DNA of 8,097 nt from Bacteroidota bacterium (lineage in GTDB: Bacteria > Pseudomonadota > Alphaproteobacteria > Puniceispirillales > Puniceispirillaceae), in assembly GCA_009936825.1 (NCBI GenBank), contig JAACDV010000010.1, positions 1-8,097 of the forward strand, in the 5' to 3' direction. The first letter of the stretch is position 1. Each line of letters opens with the position of its first letter. Positions 1 through 7,080 of the stretch are shown here, in pieces. The translations under genes were made by a program, and so were the position numbers. The notes under the pieces were generated by a model. The model was not told the origin of the DNA, did no database searches, and saw only the letters and a list, made by a program, of their open reading frames with translations.

Positions 1-53
1 CCAAACACCGGCCTGATGTTCAAGGGTAGATTGAACTGGTAGGGTAAAACCAT
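1..53 (-). CDS. Possible start of a further gene in the same operon, cut by the window edge
   Basis: Downstream of the dehydratase stop, a minus-strand frame stays open to the window edge. The best start is an ATG at 51-53, with an AGG six bases before it. It would give about 17 codons beginning Met-Val-Leu-Pro-Tyr-Gln-Phe. A second ATG in the same frame at 69-71 is possible. I recognise no family from so few residues. The spacing after the upstream stop (about 20 bases) would suit another operon gene, but the fragment is too short to exclude a chance open frame. Confidence 0.2.
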   Translation of the reverse strand, partial: MVLPYQFNLPLNIRPVF

Positions 54-73
54 CCCGGACCTCATCCGCATAA

Positions 74-628
74 TTAGGATAATTGTCTGGCTCTCGCTTG
101 GCGGCGTTGCGCAGCCAATCTGAAGGGCGCATTTGGAGCGCCGAAACCGTGGTAATTTCCTAGACGTTGAACAAATTCGAAAAACAAGCCATTGCCAAAA
201 CTAATGCCATAGAATTGCAAAAAACGTCCTGAATCATCTTCGTCATAGAGGATATTTAACGCTTGGATTTGGGCTATAAATTCTTCAGAAAGATCAAAAC
301 GGGCGGTCAAATCGGCATAGTAATTTTCTGTTTGCGGCAGAATTTCAAAACCCAATGACACCATCGTCGTGGCAAGGTCAACGGCGTTATCGGTTTGAAA
401 AGCGATATGCTGAACAGTCGCCCCGGTGCCCTTAGCCAAAAAATTATTTGCACTGGTGCGATAGGCATCACTTCCGTTCAGCGTCAACTGAACCCGGCAA
501 TTATCTGATTTGACGACCTGACTCTTGATAATGCCATCGGGGTCAATGACGTCGACCATAGGCGATTTACGCATTGCGAATATCGTCGTATAGAACAGGC
601 TCCAGCTGAGCATCTCATCATAGGACAT
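74..628 (-). pseudogene. quiC: C-terminal HPPD-like (VOC) part of 3-dehydroshikimate dehydratase, cut off by an in-frame stop
   Basis: These 184 residues are the last third of a two-domain 3-dehydroshikimate dehydratase, not a separate gene. They lie in the same frame as the preceding segment and are separated from it only by a TAG and a Thr codon. The fold is the second VOC half of a 4-hydroxyphenylpyruvate dioxygenase-like domain. Two of the expected metal ligands are here: His in VQHIAF (residue 74 of this piece) and Glu in FFEFVQR (residue 151). The third, His of FDHVA, lies just before the stop, at residue 437 of the upstream piece. The end (NAPFRLAAQ, then Arg-rich, TAA) is what the family normally shows. 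The first ATG (626-628) follows the stop by three bases but has no Shine-Dalgarno site, so independent translation would need reinitiation and would give a domain lacking one ligand. Codon structure is intact throughout, so any lesion is recent or is a sequence error. Confidence 0.8.
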
Positions 629-631
629 GGT

Positions 632-634
632 CTA
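632..634 (-). other. In-frame amber codon splitting the dehydratase
   Basis: Read on the minus strand the codons are GAT CAT GTT GCG TAG ACC ATG TCC. Related proteins, as I remember them, read DHVAQTM here, so TAG replaces a Gln codon; CAG to TAG is a single C-to-T change. TAG is used as the ordinary terminator of two neighbours, the TRAP binding protein (4746-4748) and the regulator (7872-7874). That argues against genome-wide reassignment of TAG. Confidence 0.85.
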
Positions 635-1951
635 CGCAACATGATCAAACCTTGTTAACTGGCATGATTTAGCCGGCTGCGGCGGAACGGGGTCAAAATC
701 ATTTTCCCAAACGTTCATGCGCTGATCAATAAACCGGATCAAACTCGCCTCAACACCGCAAACGGCAGGCATCGCGCTTTCACCGTTTTGATACGGTATC
801 TCGACAGGGGTTGCCCCAAGCTTTGTCGCCCGCTCATAGGCAGCTTTGGCATGGTTGGTCATCAGCGCAATTTCGCTAACAACCGATCCATACTCGCTAA
901 CCCGTTCAAAGGAACGTCCCGCCGGATCACTATTCAACAGAATATTCACATCATCATTCTGGAACCGCTTGACCAGCTTAGACTTGTGGTGACCGGCCAA
1001 AACAAAACCCATTTGACCAAGTAATTTTTCCAACAGGCTTGCATCATTTTGACTGCAGGCAAACTCGATATAAAGAACGCCGTCTAGCTGGACCCGATCT
1101 GGCAGAATGGGCAGATGCGGCGCCGGGTGATCCGCGCGCCGGCGAATTCCATCCATCACATTAATCAAAGACCGGTAACCGTCCTTTGCGACAATATCGG
1201 CATTGCCGCGCCGAAACTGGTCATTGAAAATTTCTAGCGATATCGGACCGTCATATCCTGTCGCATGAACGGCATCCATAAATGCATCAAGATCGAGATC
1301 GCCTTCGCCGGGCATATTGCGAAAATGTCGCGACCAGTAGAGAAGATCCATATCGATGGCTGGCGCATCGGCAAGTTGAACAAAGGCAATTTTATTTGAC
1401 GGAATAGACCGAATACTCTCGGGATCAATTTTGCGCCCAAGGGTGTGAAAGCTATCCAGTATCAGTCCGATATTTGGATGATTGGCGCGCCGCACAATCT
1501 CCCATGCGTCACGATGGTCATAAATAAACCGCCCCCATGCTAAGGCTTCATAGCCAACCGTGATATCAAAGGAACTTGCAATTTCGCCAAGTTCGGCAAA
1601 ATCATCGGCGCATCGCGTTATGCCGCCAAGGCCGGCGGGATGTACTGACGAGCAAATCAGCATGAGATCAACCCCAAGGTCACACATCAATTCAAATTTG
1701 CGTGTCGCGCGAGTGAAAGCGCGTTGACGAAGAGGGCCTTTAGGCAATCCCTCAAAATCCCTGAACGGCTGAAAAAGAGTGATTTCAAGCCCATGATCGG
1801 CAACCATATTGCGCACATCGGCGGGACGGAGGTCAAACCCGATAAAATCCTGTTCAAAAATCTCGATCCCATCAAAGCCAGCATTTGCGATTGCTGCTAG
1901 TTTTTCCCGCAGATCACCTGACAATGAGACGGTCGCAATAGAGGTTTTCAT
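632..1951 (-). CDS. quiC: 3-dehydroshikimate dehydratase, catalytic part (interrupted gene)
   Basis: The enzyme dehydrates 3-dehydroshikimate to protocatechuate in the cytoplasm, the committed step of quinate/shikimate catabolism. Residues 1 to about 270 form a sugar-phosphate-isomerase-like TIM barrel. The four metal ligands expected for bacterial dehydroshikimate dehydratases are visible: Glu135 (GYEALAW), Asp166 (LDSFHT), Gln192 (VQLADAP) and Glu240 (SLEIFND). Residues about 288-410 are the degenerate first VOC half of an HPPD-like domain. The frame stops at TAG right after LTRFDHVA, and the missing second VOC half follows in the same frame at 74-628. Readthrough would give 625 residues, the usual size of the fusion type. 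The start ATG overlaps the dehydrogenase stop (ATGA), with GGAGA six bases upstream. Single-domain dehydratases such as AsbF are active, so the truncated product might keep some activity; this is an inference. Family assignment is secure, the state of the gene is not. Confidence 0.88.
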   Translation of the reverse strand: MKTSIATVSLSGDLREKLAAIANAGFDGIEIFEQDFIGFDLRPADVRNMVADHGLEITLFQPFRDFEGLPKGPLRQRAFTRATRKFELMCDLGVDLMLICSSVHPAGLGGITRCADDFAELGEIASSFDITVGYEALAWGRFIYDHRDAWEIVRRANHPNIGLILDSFHTLGRKIDPESIRSIPSNKIAFVQLADAPAIDMDLLYWSRHFRNMPGEGDLDLDAFMDAVHATGYDGPISLEIFNDQFRRGNADIVAKDGYRSLINVMDGIRRRADHPAPHLPILPDRVQLDGVLYIEFACSQNDASLLEKLLGQMGFVLAGHHKSKLVKRFQNDDVNILLNSDPAGRSFERVSEYGSVVSEIALMTNHAKAAYERATKLGATPVEIPYQNGESAMPAVCGVEASLIRFIDQRMNVWENDFDPVPPQPAKSCQLTRFDHVA

Positions 1952-2796
1952 GATGTGTCTCCGTTACAAACCGTCCTGAGCAACACATCTCTGAGCGTGC
2001 CCTCATCCTTCACATCAAACCCCGTGAAGATGGAAAATGCGTCAACGCCTTGATGAAAAAATAGCTCAAACCCCGAAATAAACGGAACCCCCCGCGCCTC
2101 TATCACTTGTTTAAAAGCCGTTTCAACCGGCTGATATACGGCATCAAAGGCCCAGTTCAAATCTGACGGAATCAGGGTCTCAGGCAGAGGCAATCCGCTA
2201 TACCCATGCATACCAACGGGGGTACAATTGACCACCGCGTTAAAGGCTGGCAGCTCGTTCAAATCCGCTACTATGGCGAGGCCGGGCACAAGATGATTGA
2301 CTGCCTTAGCAAACCTCAAAGCTTTGTCCTGATCCGCCTCGAGAATATAGAGAGCGCTTGCACCAAGCTGGGTTAGTGCAAATCCGATTGAGCGACCCAC
2401 CCCGCCAGCGCCAATCAACAAAACACGACCCGCCGCTTCATCACCGCGCGCGGCGCGATAGCTCTTCAAAAATCCGGTAAAATCGGTGTTGGCCCCGGTG
2501 AGGCTGCTAGCCTTAAAACAGATCGTATTCACCGACCCCAGTTGACGGATTGCTGCATCTCCAATGGTCACATAACCGAAGGCACGTTCCTTATAGGGAA
2601 GCGTCACATTGACCCCGCTAAAGCCGGAATCTCGCGCCAAGGCCAAGGCGGCGTCGAAGTCAAAGCCTCTTTCGGCCGGAATAATCAACTCATAGCTAAG
2701 GTCAATTCCGTACTGAGAGGCGGCGATACGATGGAGTGCGGGCGCGCTTGATGAGCGGATATTGTCGCCAATTAAGCCGAGTTTTACCGTCTGCAT
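1948..2796 (-). CDS. aroE: Shikimate 5-dehydrogenase (AroE/quinate-shikimate dehydrogenase family)
   Basis: This 282-residue protein catalyses the reversible NAD(P)-dependent interconversion of shikimate and 3-dehydroshikimate. In this operon it most likely oxidises shikimate, perhaps quinate too, to feed the dehydratase. Length is normal. Visible motifs are the Ser-rich substrate loop SSSAP (15-19), NVTLPYKE with catalytic Lys69, SVN with Asn90, GANTDF with Asp105, the nucleotide loop GAGGVGRS (129-136) and FFHQGVDAF with Gln249. After the second Rossmann strand the sequence is YILEADQDKA, with acidic Glu153 and Asp155. Biosynthetic AroE has the basic NRT motif there. By analogy with catabolic quinate/shikimate dehydrogenases this suggests NAD rather than NADP, an inference. 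The ATG is preceded by GAGG about nine bases upstream. The gene overlaps the dehydratase start by four bases, so translation is probably coupled. The alternative, a second biosynthetic AroE, is less likely given the neighbours. Confidence 0.92.
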   Translation of the reverse strand: MQTVKLGLIGDNIRSSSAPALHRIAASQYGIDLSYELIIPAERGFDFDAALALARDSGFSGVNVTLPYKERAFGYVTIGDAAIRQLGSVNTICFKASSLTGANTDFTGFLKSYRAARGDEAAGRVLLIGAGGVGRSIGFALTQLGASALYILEADQDKALRFAKAVNHLVPGLAIVADLNELPAFNAVVNCTPVGMHGYSGLPLPETLIPSDLNWAFDAVYQPVETAFKQVIEARGVPFISGFELFFHQGVDAFSIFTGFDVKDEGTLRDVLLRTVCNGDTS

Positions 2797-2825
2797 CAGA
2801 TATTAACCTCACTCATCGCGCCGCC

Positions 2826-2875
2826 TCAATGCCCCAGCGCTCTTGGCAGCCACAAAACAATGTCCGGGAACATGA
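2826..2875 (-). pseudogene. Out-of-frame C-terminal tail of the TRAP large permease
   Basis: Just past the TGA of the large permease, the -1 frame encodes AMIMFPDIVLWLPRALGH and then TGA at 2826-2828. This is a typical end for a DctM-type protein: the rest of the last membrane helix, then a PxxxLWLPR-like finish. The in-frame product instead ends after ALWR. Adding one T to the minus-strand TTT run (complement of AAA at 2884-2886) restores VALLAMIMFPD and a 429-residue protein, the usual size. The corrected gene would stop 29 bases before the dehydrogenase ATG, which also fits the operon better. Confidence 0.75.
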
Positions 2876-4114
2876 TCATCGCCAAAGGGCAACGAGAAGT
2901 ACCACCAAGAACGCCCAAATCTCTCGGATAATCTCATTCAACGGGATTTGGGTAACGGCGCTGATAACAAATAACAAAATCCCGTATGGTGGGGTGATCA
3001 ATCCGATCATCGCATTCACGACAATCACCACGCCAAAATGAACAAGGTCGATCCCCAACAGGTTACACGTTGGGATAAACAAGGGCACAATCACCAGAAT
3101 GATGACTGTTGCGTCCAGTACACACCCCAAAGCCAGGACCAGCAAATTGACCAGTAACATGAAGGCCAGCGGACTGATTTCAGCACCCGCAAACAGCGCC
3201 GAAATCATCTGAGGTACATTTTCCTGAATGATCACATATGTCAAAATCATCGACGCGCCAATCACGAGGCCGACCGAGGCCGCTGAACGTGCCGACTCAA
3301 CAAACACCTCAAGCAGTGTTTTGACCTTTAACGCCCGGTACAGGCCAGCAGCCACAATGAGCGCATAAAGGGCGGCGATCGCTGCAGCCTCGGTTGGGGT
3401 CGTAACGCCGGAATAAATGCCGGTTAACAGAATTACCGGCATCAATAAGGCCGGTGTTGCCCGCACTGTTATGCCCGGAATTTTCCTGAGTGGCACCGGC
3501 TCTTCATGGCCAAAGCCCCGGCGATGCGAGATTAAGGCATTCATAGCCATAAGCACGCCTCCCATGAATAAGCCAGGGATAATTCCAGCTAGGAACAGAC
3601 TACCGATTGAAGCGTTTGAAACCAGCGCATATAAAACCATCGGTATCGATGGCGGGATGATCGGACCAATGGTGGCTGTCGCAGCAGTGATCGCCGCGGC
3701 ATATCCCCGGCTATATCCACCACTTTTCCGCATCATGTCTATGATGATCCGGCCGATGCCAGCGGCATCAGCAACAGCGGAACCAGACATTCCAGAAAAA
3801 ATCAGGCTAGTCACGACATTGACATGCCCCAACCCACCGCGAAACCGGCCAACAAGAGCCACACAAAACCTTAGCAGTCGGTCGGAAATCGATCCGGCAT
3901 TCATGATGTTCGCCGACACGATAAACAACGGGACCGCCAACAATAAGAACCCGTCAAATAGGCGTTGGACCATGGTTTCACCAGCGATCGCCAGGTCATG
4001 TCCTGCAACACCAAGATAGACCAATACGCCAACCAGAATGGCATAAGCGACCGGCAGTCCAAGTGCCGCGCTGCCGAAAAGCGTTAAAATGCCAACTATC
4101 AGTTCAAGGCTCAC
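2876..4114 (-). CDS. TRAP transporter large permease (DctM type), C-terminus lost to a frameshift
   Basis: This is the ion-coupled, multi-spanning inner-membrane subunit of a tripartite (TRAP) uptake system. The sequence shows hydrophobic helices throughout and the family motifs FSGMSGSAVADAAGIG (106-121), GPIIPPSIPM (150-159), TGIYSGVTTPTEAAA (231-245) and LITPPYGILLF (372-382). It starts at GTG (4112-4114), which overlaps the small-permease stop as GTGA. A strong GGGAGG lies six bases upstream, so I take GTG as the real start. The product is 412 residues and ends within its last membrane segment, because the frame is lost at a short T run; the proper tail continues in the -1 frame at 2826-2875. 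Losing half of the final helix may damage the transporter. The substrate is inferred from neighbours to be a shikimate- or quinate-like acid. Confidence 0.9.
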   Translation of the reverse strand: MSLELIVGILTLFGSAALGLPVAYAILVGVLVYLGVAGHDLAIAGETMVQRLFDGFLLLAVPLFIVSANIMNAGSISDRLLRFCVALVGRFRGGLGHVNVVTSLIFSGMSGSAVADAAGIGRIIIDMMRKSGGYSRGYAAAITAATATIGPIIPPSIPMVLYALVSNASIGSLFLAGIIPGLFMGGVLMAMNALISHRRGFGHEEPVPLRKIPGITVRATPALLMPVILLTGIYSGVTTPTEAAAIAALYALIVAAGLYRALKVKTLLEVFVESARSAASVGLVIGASMILTYVIIQENVPQMISALFAGAEISPLAFMLLVNLLVLALGCVLDATVIILVIVPLFIPTCNLLGIDLVHFGVVIVVNAMIGLITPPYGILLFVISAVTQIPLNEIIREIWAFLVVLLVALWR

Positions 4115-4716
4115 GGCAAGCCTCCCTCATCTCGCGAAGTTCCAGCTGGGCTTTTATCGATGTCTGTACCCATTGTGTAAAACAACCGGTAAAGCCTCAT
4201 TCCGGATCGCAGAATTGTCATCACCATAAACACGACAATCGGCGCAAACAGCCACTTGATCGGAATTCGCTCACCGGTAATAGGCAAGCTGAGAGTTTGG
4301 ATTTTTTTCAACTCCATCAGACGGTTGTTAAAAACAGTGTCAAAAGTTGGGCCAAGCGCATAGGCAAAGACACCCATCAGTAATCCAACCGTGACAAAAG
4401 CAAAAACGCGCCGCCACCGCAAAGGCACAGAGTTATAAAAAATATCGAAAGTGACATGATCCCTGTCCTGCAAGGCAAACGAGCAGCCAACAAAAATCAA
4501 CCACACCCATAACAGCGAAATCAGATTGACCGTCCAGCCAATCGGCACCAATGAAGCCATCCAGGTTTCGACGGCACTGACTGGGGACAGCCAGGCCATC
4601 TTTGGTGCATAGCGGGTAAAAATTTGTAAAAGAAAAGTGATAAAAATCACCGCCAGTAACATGGCGGTGATCAGTTCAGCGGTGCGGGTCAGAGTATTCT
4701 TCAATCTTGAAAACAT
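4111..4716 (-). CDS. TRAP transporter small permease (DctQ type)
   Basis: This 201-residue inner-membrane protein is the small subunit that pairs with the large permease in TRAP uptake. Four hydrophobic segments are visible at about 13-33, 62-82, 104-122 and 153-172. Family-like features are LLQIFTRY after the first helix and LWVWLIFVGCSFAL followed by a charged loop ending in DHVTFD (86-91). The ATG has a GGGGG run about five bases upstream. The stop overlaps the GTG of the large permease by four bases, which suggests coupled synthesis of the two subunits. At about 200 residues it is slightly longer than many DctQ proteins; the extra length is a polar tail after about residue 180. Length and reading frame look intact. 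Confidence 0.9.
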   Translation of the reverse strand: MFSRLKNTLTRTAELITAMLLAVIFITFLLQIFTRYAPKMAWLSPVSAVETWMASLVPIGWTVNLISLLWVWLIFVGCSFALQDRDHVTFDIFYNSVPLRWRRVFAFVTVGLLMGVFAYALGPTFDTVFNNRLMELKKIQTLSLPITGERIPIKWLFAPIVVFMVMTILRSGMRLYRLFYTMGTDIDKSPAGTSRDEGGLP

Positions 4717-4745
4717 TCTATCCCCCGCACCGTTGATATTAAGGT

Positions 4746-5753
4746 CTAATTCCCCAGAGCGTTGATCTGGTCAAGCACGCCAGCGGGCCAGCTTTTCGCC
4801 ACGTCACTACCGGCATATTGTGCCTCTACATGCTCGCGGAAAGCCTTCAAATCTGGCGTATATATTTCCACACCCTGACTTCTGATAAATTCTGCCAAGT
4901 TGTTCTCTTTGTCCAACTGTTTCAGTCTACCAAAAGCAGCTGCCGCATCAGCCGCACGCTGTACGGTCATTTTCTGATCTGCTGTCAAACTATCCCAAGT
5001 CTTTTTTGAGAAGGCAATATAGTTCAGGTCAACAAGGTGAGATGTCAGCGAAATCTGTTTGGTGACTTCATAGAATTTCTTGTCAACAACAGTCGGCAGA
5101 GGGTTGTCCTGCCCATCAACGGCGCCAGTTGAAAGCGCGGTATAAACCTCGTTGAATGACAGTGGAGTTGGTGATGCACCAAGCGCTTTGCCAAGGAATT
5201 GCCAAGCATCAGTGCCGGGCATCCGCAGGTTAACTCCAGCTAGATCAGCTGGTGTCATGACGTTCTTTTCGCTGCGAGGGAAGCGCAGATTTACATGACG
5301 GCGACCCAGATACATGACCGACAACAGCTTCACACCAAGCTCATCCTCAGCCTTCTTCTTGAAGGAGTCCATCAGCGGGTTGTTGAAAACGCGAACTTGA
5401 TGGGCTGCGTCCTGATGCACGTAGCCGGTAGCAAAGATAGAAAATTCCGGGAAGAACTGTGCAAGCTCCTGCGCAGAAGCGATCGACATGGTTAGGTTTC
5501 CACGGCTGATGGCCTCAAGCTCAGTGCCCTGAGCGAATAGCGATCCATTATAACCCACCTTAAAGTCAGCAAAGTCGGCAACCATTGGTACGAAAACGTC
5601 TCGCATTGCGACCGAACGCATATCTGTTTCCGATGCCGATGTTGCCATCGTAAATGTCATATCGGCGGCATGGCTGTTCATAGACATCCCACCAAGCAGG
5701 CCAACTGCCACCATTGCAGCCATTGCCGTACGACGTTTGATTTTAGTGATCAT
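4746..5753 (-). CDS. TRAP transporter periplasmic solute-binding protein (DctP family)
   Basis: This is the periplasmic receptor that captures the substrate and hands it to the membrane subunits. I start it at the ATG at 5751-5753, because a perfect AGGAGG sits seven bases upstream and a clear Sec signal peptide follows: KIKRR, a hydrophobic run at 9-24, and likely cleavage after SHA/A near residues 29-30. A longer open frame overlaps the upstream dehydrogenase and lacks a start site. The mature part shows DctP features: SIASAQELAQF (90-100), AGVNLRMPGT (172-181) with the conserved carboxylate-binding Arg177, and GAVDGQDNP (210-218) with Asn217. Arg177 indicates an organic-acid ligand, which suits shikimate, quinate or dehydroshikimate, but the exact substrate cannot be read from the sequence. 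Total 335 residues, a normal length. The gene ends in TAG, showing that TAG terminates in this genome. Confidence 0.93.
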   Translation of the reverse strand: MITKIKRRTAMAAMVAVGLLGGMSMNSHAADMTFTMATSASETDMRSVAMRDVFVPMVADFADFKVGYNGSLFAQGTELEAISRGNLTMSIASAQELAQFFPEFSIFATGYVHQDAAHQVRVFNNPLMDSFKKKAEDELGVKLLSVMYLGRRHVNLRFPRSEKNVMTPADLAGVNLRMPGTDAWQFLGKALGASPTPLSFNEVYTALSTGAVDGQDNPLPTVVDKKFYEVTKQISLTSHLVDLNYIAFSKKTWDSLTADQKMTVQRAADAAAAFGRLKQLDKENNLAEFIRSQGVEIYTPDLKAFREHVEAQYAGSDVAKSWPAGVLDQINALGN

Positions 5754-5760
5754 CTTTTTT

Positions 5761-5766
5761 CCTCCT
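5761..5766 (-). promoter_or_regulatory. Strong Shine-Dalgarno site of the solute-binding protein
   Basis: The minus strand reads AGGAGG, then seven bases (AAAAAAG), then ATG. It is the best ribosome-binding site in the operon. It fixes the start of the binding protein at 5753 and fits the need for an excess of binding protein over permease subunits. Confidence 0.85.
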
Positions 5767-5787
5767 GAAGTGATCATTTGACGCCGG

Positions 5788-6999
5788 TTATGGCGCCGGG
5801 TTGGTCCAAGCTTTATCAGCTTTAACATGGGCCCCTGCCTTGGCAGTGAACCGCATGTTTTCCTCTGCCACCGTTTTTTCGATAGCAATCAAATCGGCGG
5901 GACAGATCGCCCGCCCAGTTTTTGCAGCCTCGCGCATCGCATCGATCACCGCGAGGGTGCATAGACCCTCATGCCCCGAAACCAACGGCTTAGCCTCGCC
6001 CCGGATCACCGCGGCAAAATGGTTTATCTGGTTGACTAGCGGGTCTGATGTCACAACCTGCAGCGCCGTTGATTCTATGGGTGACCACCAATCAGGTTCG
6101 CCGTCATGCTGCCAAATCGCCAGATCGGGAATTGATAGGGCACCCTTGCTTCCCCCAATTTGATAGGCGCTTTGACCGGTAAAGGGATAGACAGGATATT
6201 CACCTGACGTCGCCTCCCAGCTCCATGGCGATACGGCATTGTCTGACACGCTCACCGTGCCCAGTGCGCCGTTTTCAAACTTAAATATTGCAACAGCAAC
6301 ATCCTCGATATCATGGCCGCGTGCTGAAGGTGACATTATTGCCTGAACTTCGGTGATTTCACCGCAAAGAAAGCGCAACAGGTCAATGTCATGCACAAGA
6401 TTGACCGAAACTGGTCCAGCACCTGTAATTTTGCGCCAAGGTGCAATTTCGAAATAATCGTCCGGTTTAAAGAACCAACATTTCGCATCAACAACTCGAA
6501 TCTCGCCAATCTGGCCTTTGGCTAGCACATCTTTAGCCTTTTGAATGATCGGGTTGAACCGGCGATGATGACCGACCATGACCGGCACGCCCAAAGCCTC
6601 AGACTTGCTGACAATTGACCGCGCCGCATTCAGATCATGGGCAATCGGCTTTTCTATCAGAACAGGGATACCAGACTCGATACAGGTCAAACCTTGCGAC
6701 ATATGCAAATTTGTTGGAGTGGAAAGGATAATACCATCTGGCCGCGCGGTATTGATCATAACGGAAAGATCATCATAGCTCTCAACGCCGGCACGCGCCG
6801 CCTGTGCTGTGATAGCCTCATCAGCATCAACGACAGCACAGACTTCAACCGAACCGACCTGTCTTATGGCGGCGGCATGTCGCCGGCCAACCAAGCCCAT
6901 CCCGACAATCGCTATTCGCAATCTTTCCGGACCATCCCCTTTGTCAGCAGGTCGGGCCGATAATAGATCAGCCACCGATTGATCAGAGCCGGTTCCCAC
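5788..6999 (-). CDS. Gfo/Idh/MocA family NAD(P)-dependent oxidoreductase, first gene of the operon
   Basis: A cytoplasmic two-domain dehydrogenase. Numbered from the GTG start, residues about 27-145 form a Rossmann fold opening with LRIAIVGMGLVGRRHA (GxGxxG) and containing IEKPIAHD, the family EKP motif, near 115-122. GHHRRFNP (near 143-150) and VHDIDLLRFLCG (near 202-213) supply the usual substrate-site His and Asp residues. The substrate is unknown. Linkage to shikimate genes suggests oxidation of a cyclitol or sugar acid, which I infer only from context. Start choice is uncertain. GTG at 6997-6999 has AGGG eight bases upstream; TTG at 7017 gives a longer form with a poor site; TTG at 6921 would begin directly at the Rossmann strand, as is usual for the family. 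The GTG form has about 26 residues of low-complexity lead before the fold. It ends 34 bases before the binding-protein ATG. Confidence 0.85.
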   Translation of the reverse strand: MGTGSDQSVADLLSARPADKGDGPERLRIAIVGMGLVGRRHAAAIRQVGSVEVCAVVDADEAITAQAARAGVESYDDLSVMINTARPDGIILSTPTNLHMSQGLTCIESGIPVLIEKPIAHDLNAARSIVSKSEALGVPVMVGHHRRFNPIIQKAKDVLAKGQIGEIRVVDAKCWFFKPDDYFEIAPWRKITGAGPVSVNLVHDIDLLRFLCGEITEVQAIMSPSARGHDIEDVAVAIFKFENGALGTVSVSDNAVSPWSWEATSGEYPVYPFTGQSAYQIGGSKGALSIPDLAIWQHDGEPDWWSPIESTALQVVTSDPLVNQINHFAAVIRGEAKPLVSGHEGLCTLAVIDAMREAAKTGRAICPADLIAIEKTVAEENMRFTAKAGAHVKADKAWTNPAP

Positions 7000-7034
7000 T
7001 AGAAATACCCTGACCAAAGAGGTGCCAGACCTAC

Positions 7035-7062
7035 ATCATATATTTTCAAAAATATCATACAA
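7035..7062 (-). promoter_or_regulatory. Candidate promoter of the catabolic operon
   Basis: On the minus strand, TTGTAT (7057-7062) and TATGAT (7035-7040) are separated by 16 bases. The -10 matches consensus in five of six positions, the -35 in three of six. Transcription would start near 7028, leaving a short leader before the GTG at 6999. The -10 lies inside the first palindrome and the -35 touches the second, so a bound regulator would block it. AT-rich sequence makes chance -10 matches common. Confidence 0.4.
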
Positions 7063-7080
7063 AAAGCATAATATCATATA

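Noticed and set aside
632..634. TAG reassigned to an amino acid in this organism
   Set aside because: The binding-protein and regulator genes both end at TAG with normal family-length C-termini, and readthrough of the former would run into the next gene's leader. Occasional suppression is not excluded.
1234..1884. Short minus-strand open frames inside the dehydratase gene
   Set aside because: They are alternative-frame shadows of the barrel domain and have no family resemblance.
2876..2892. Programmed -1 frameshifting in the large permease
   Set aside because: A CCCTTTG run resembles a slippery heptamer, but the zero frame reads GCC CTT TGG, which is the wrong phase for the X_XXY_YYZ arrangement. 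I see no obvious stimulatory hairpin, so a plain one-base indel is simpler.
3417..4019. A 200-codon plus-strand open frame opposite the TRAP large permease
   Set aside because: It is antisense to a strongly supported gene, its Pro/Arg/Ile-rich product fits no family, and it lacks a convincing ribosome-binding site. The same holds for the shorter plus-strand frames opposite the operon.
5754..5888. A 45-residue N-terminal extension of the TRAP binding protein
   Set aside because: It would overlap the upstream dehydrogenase by about 100 bases and would put a basic stretch before the signal peptide. The internal ATG at 5753 has a perfect AGGAGG.
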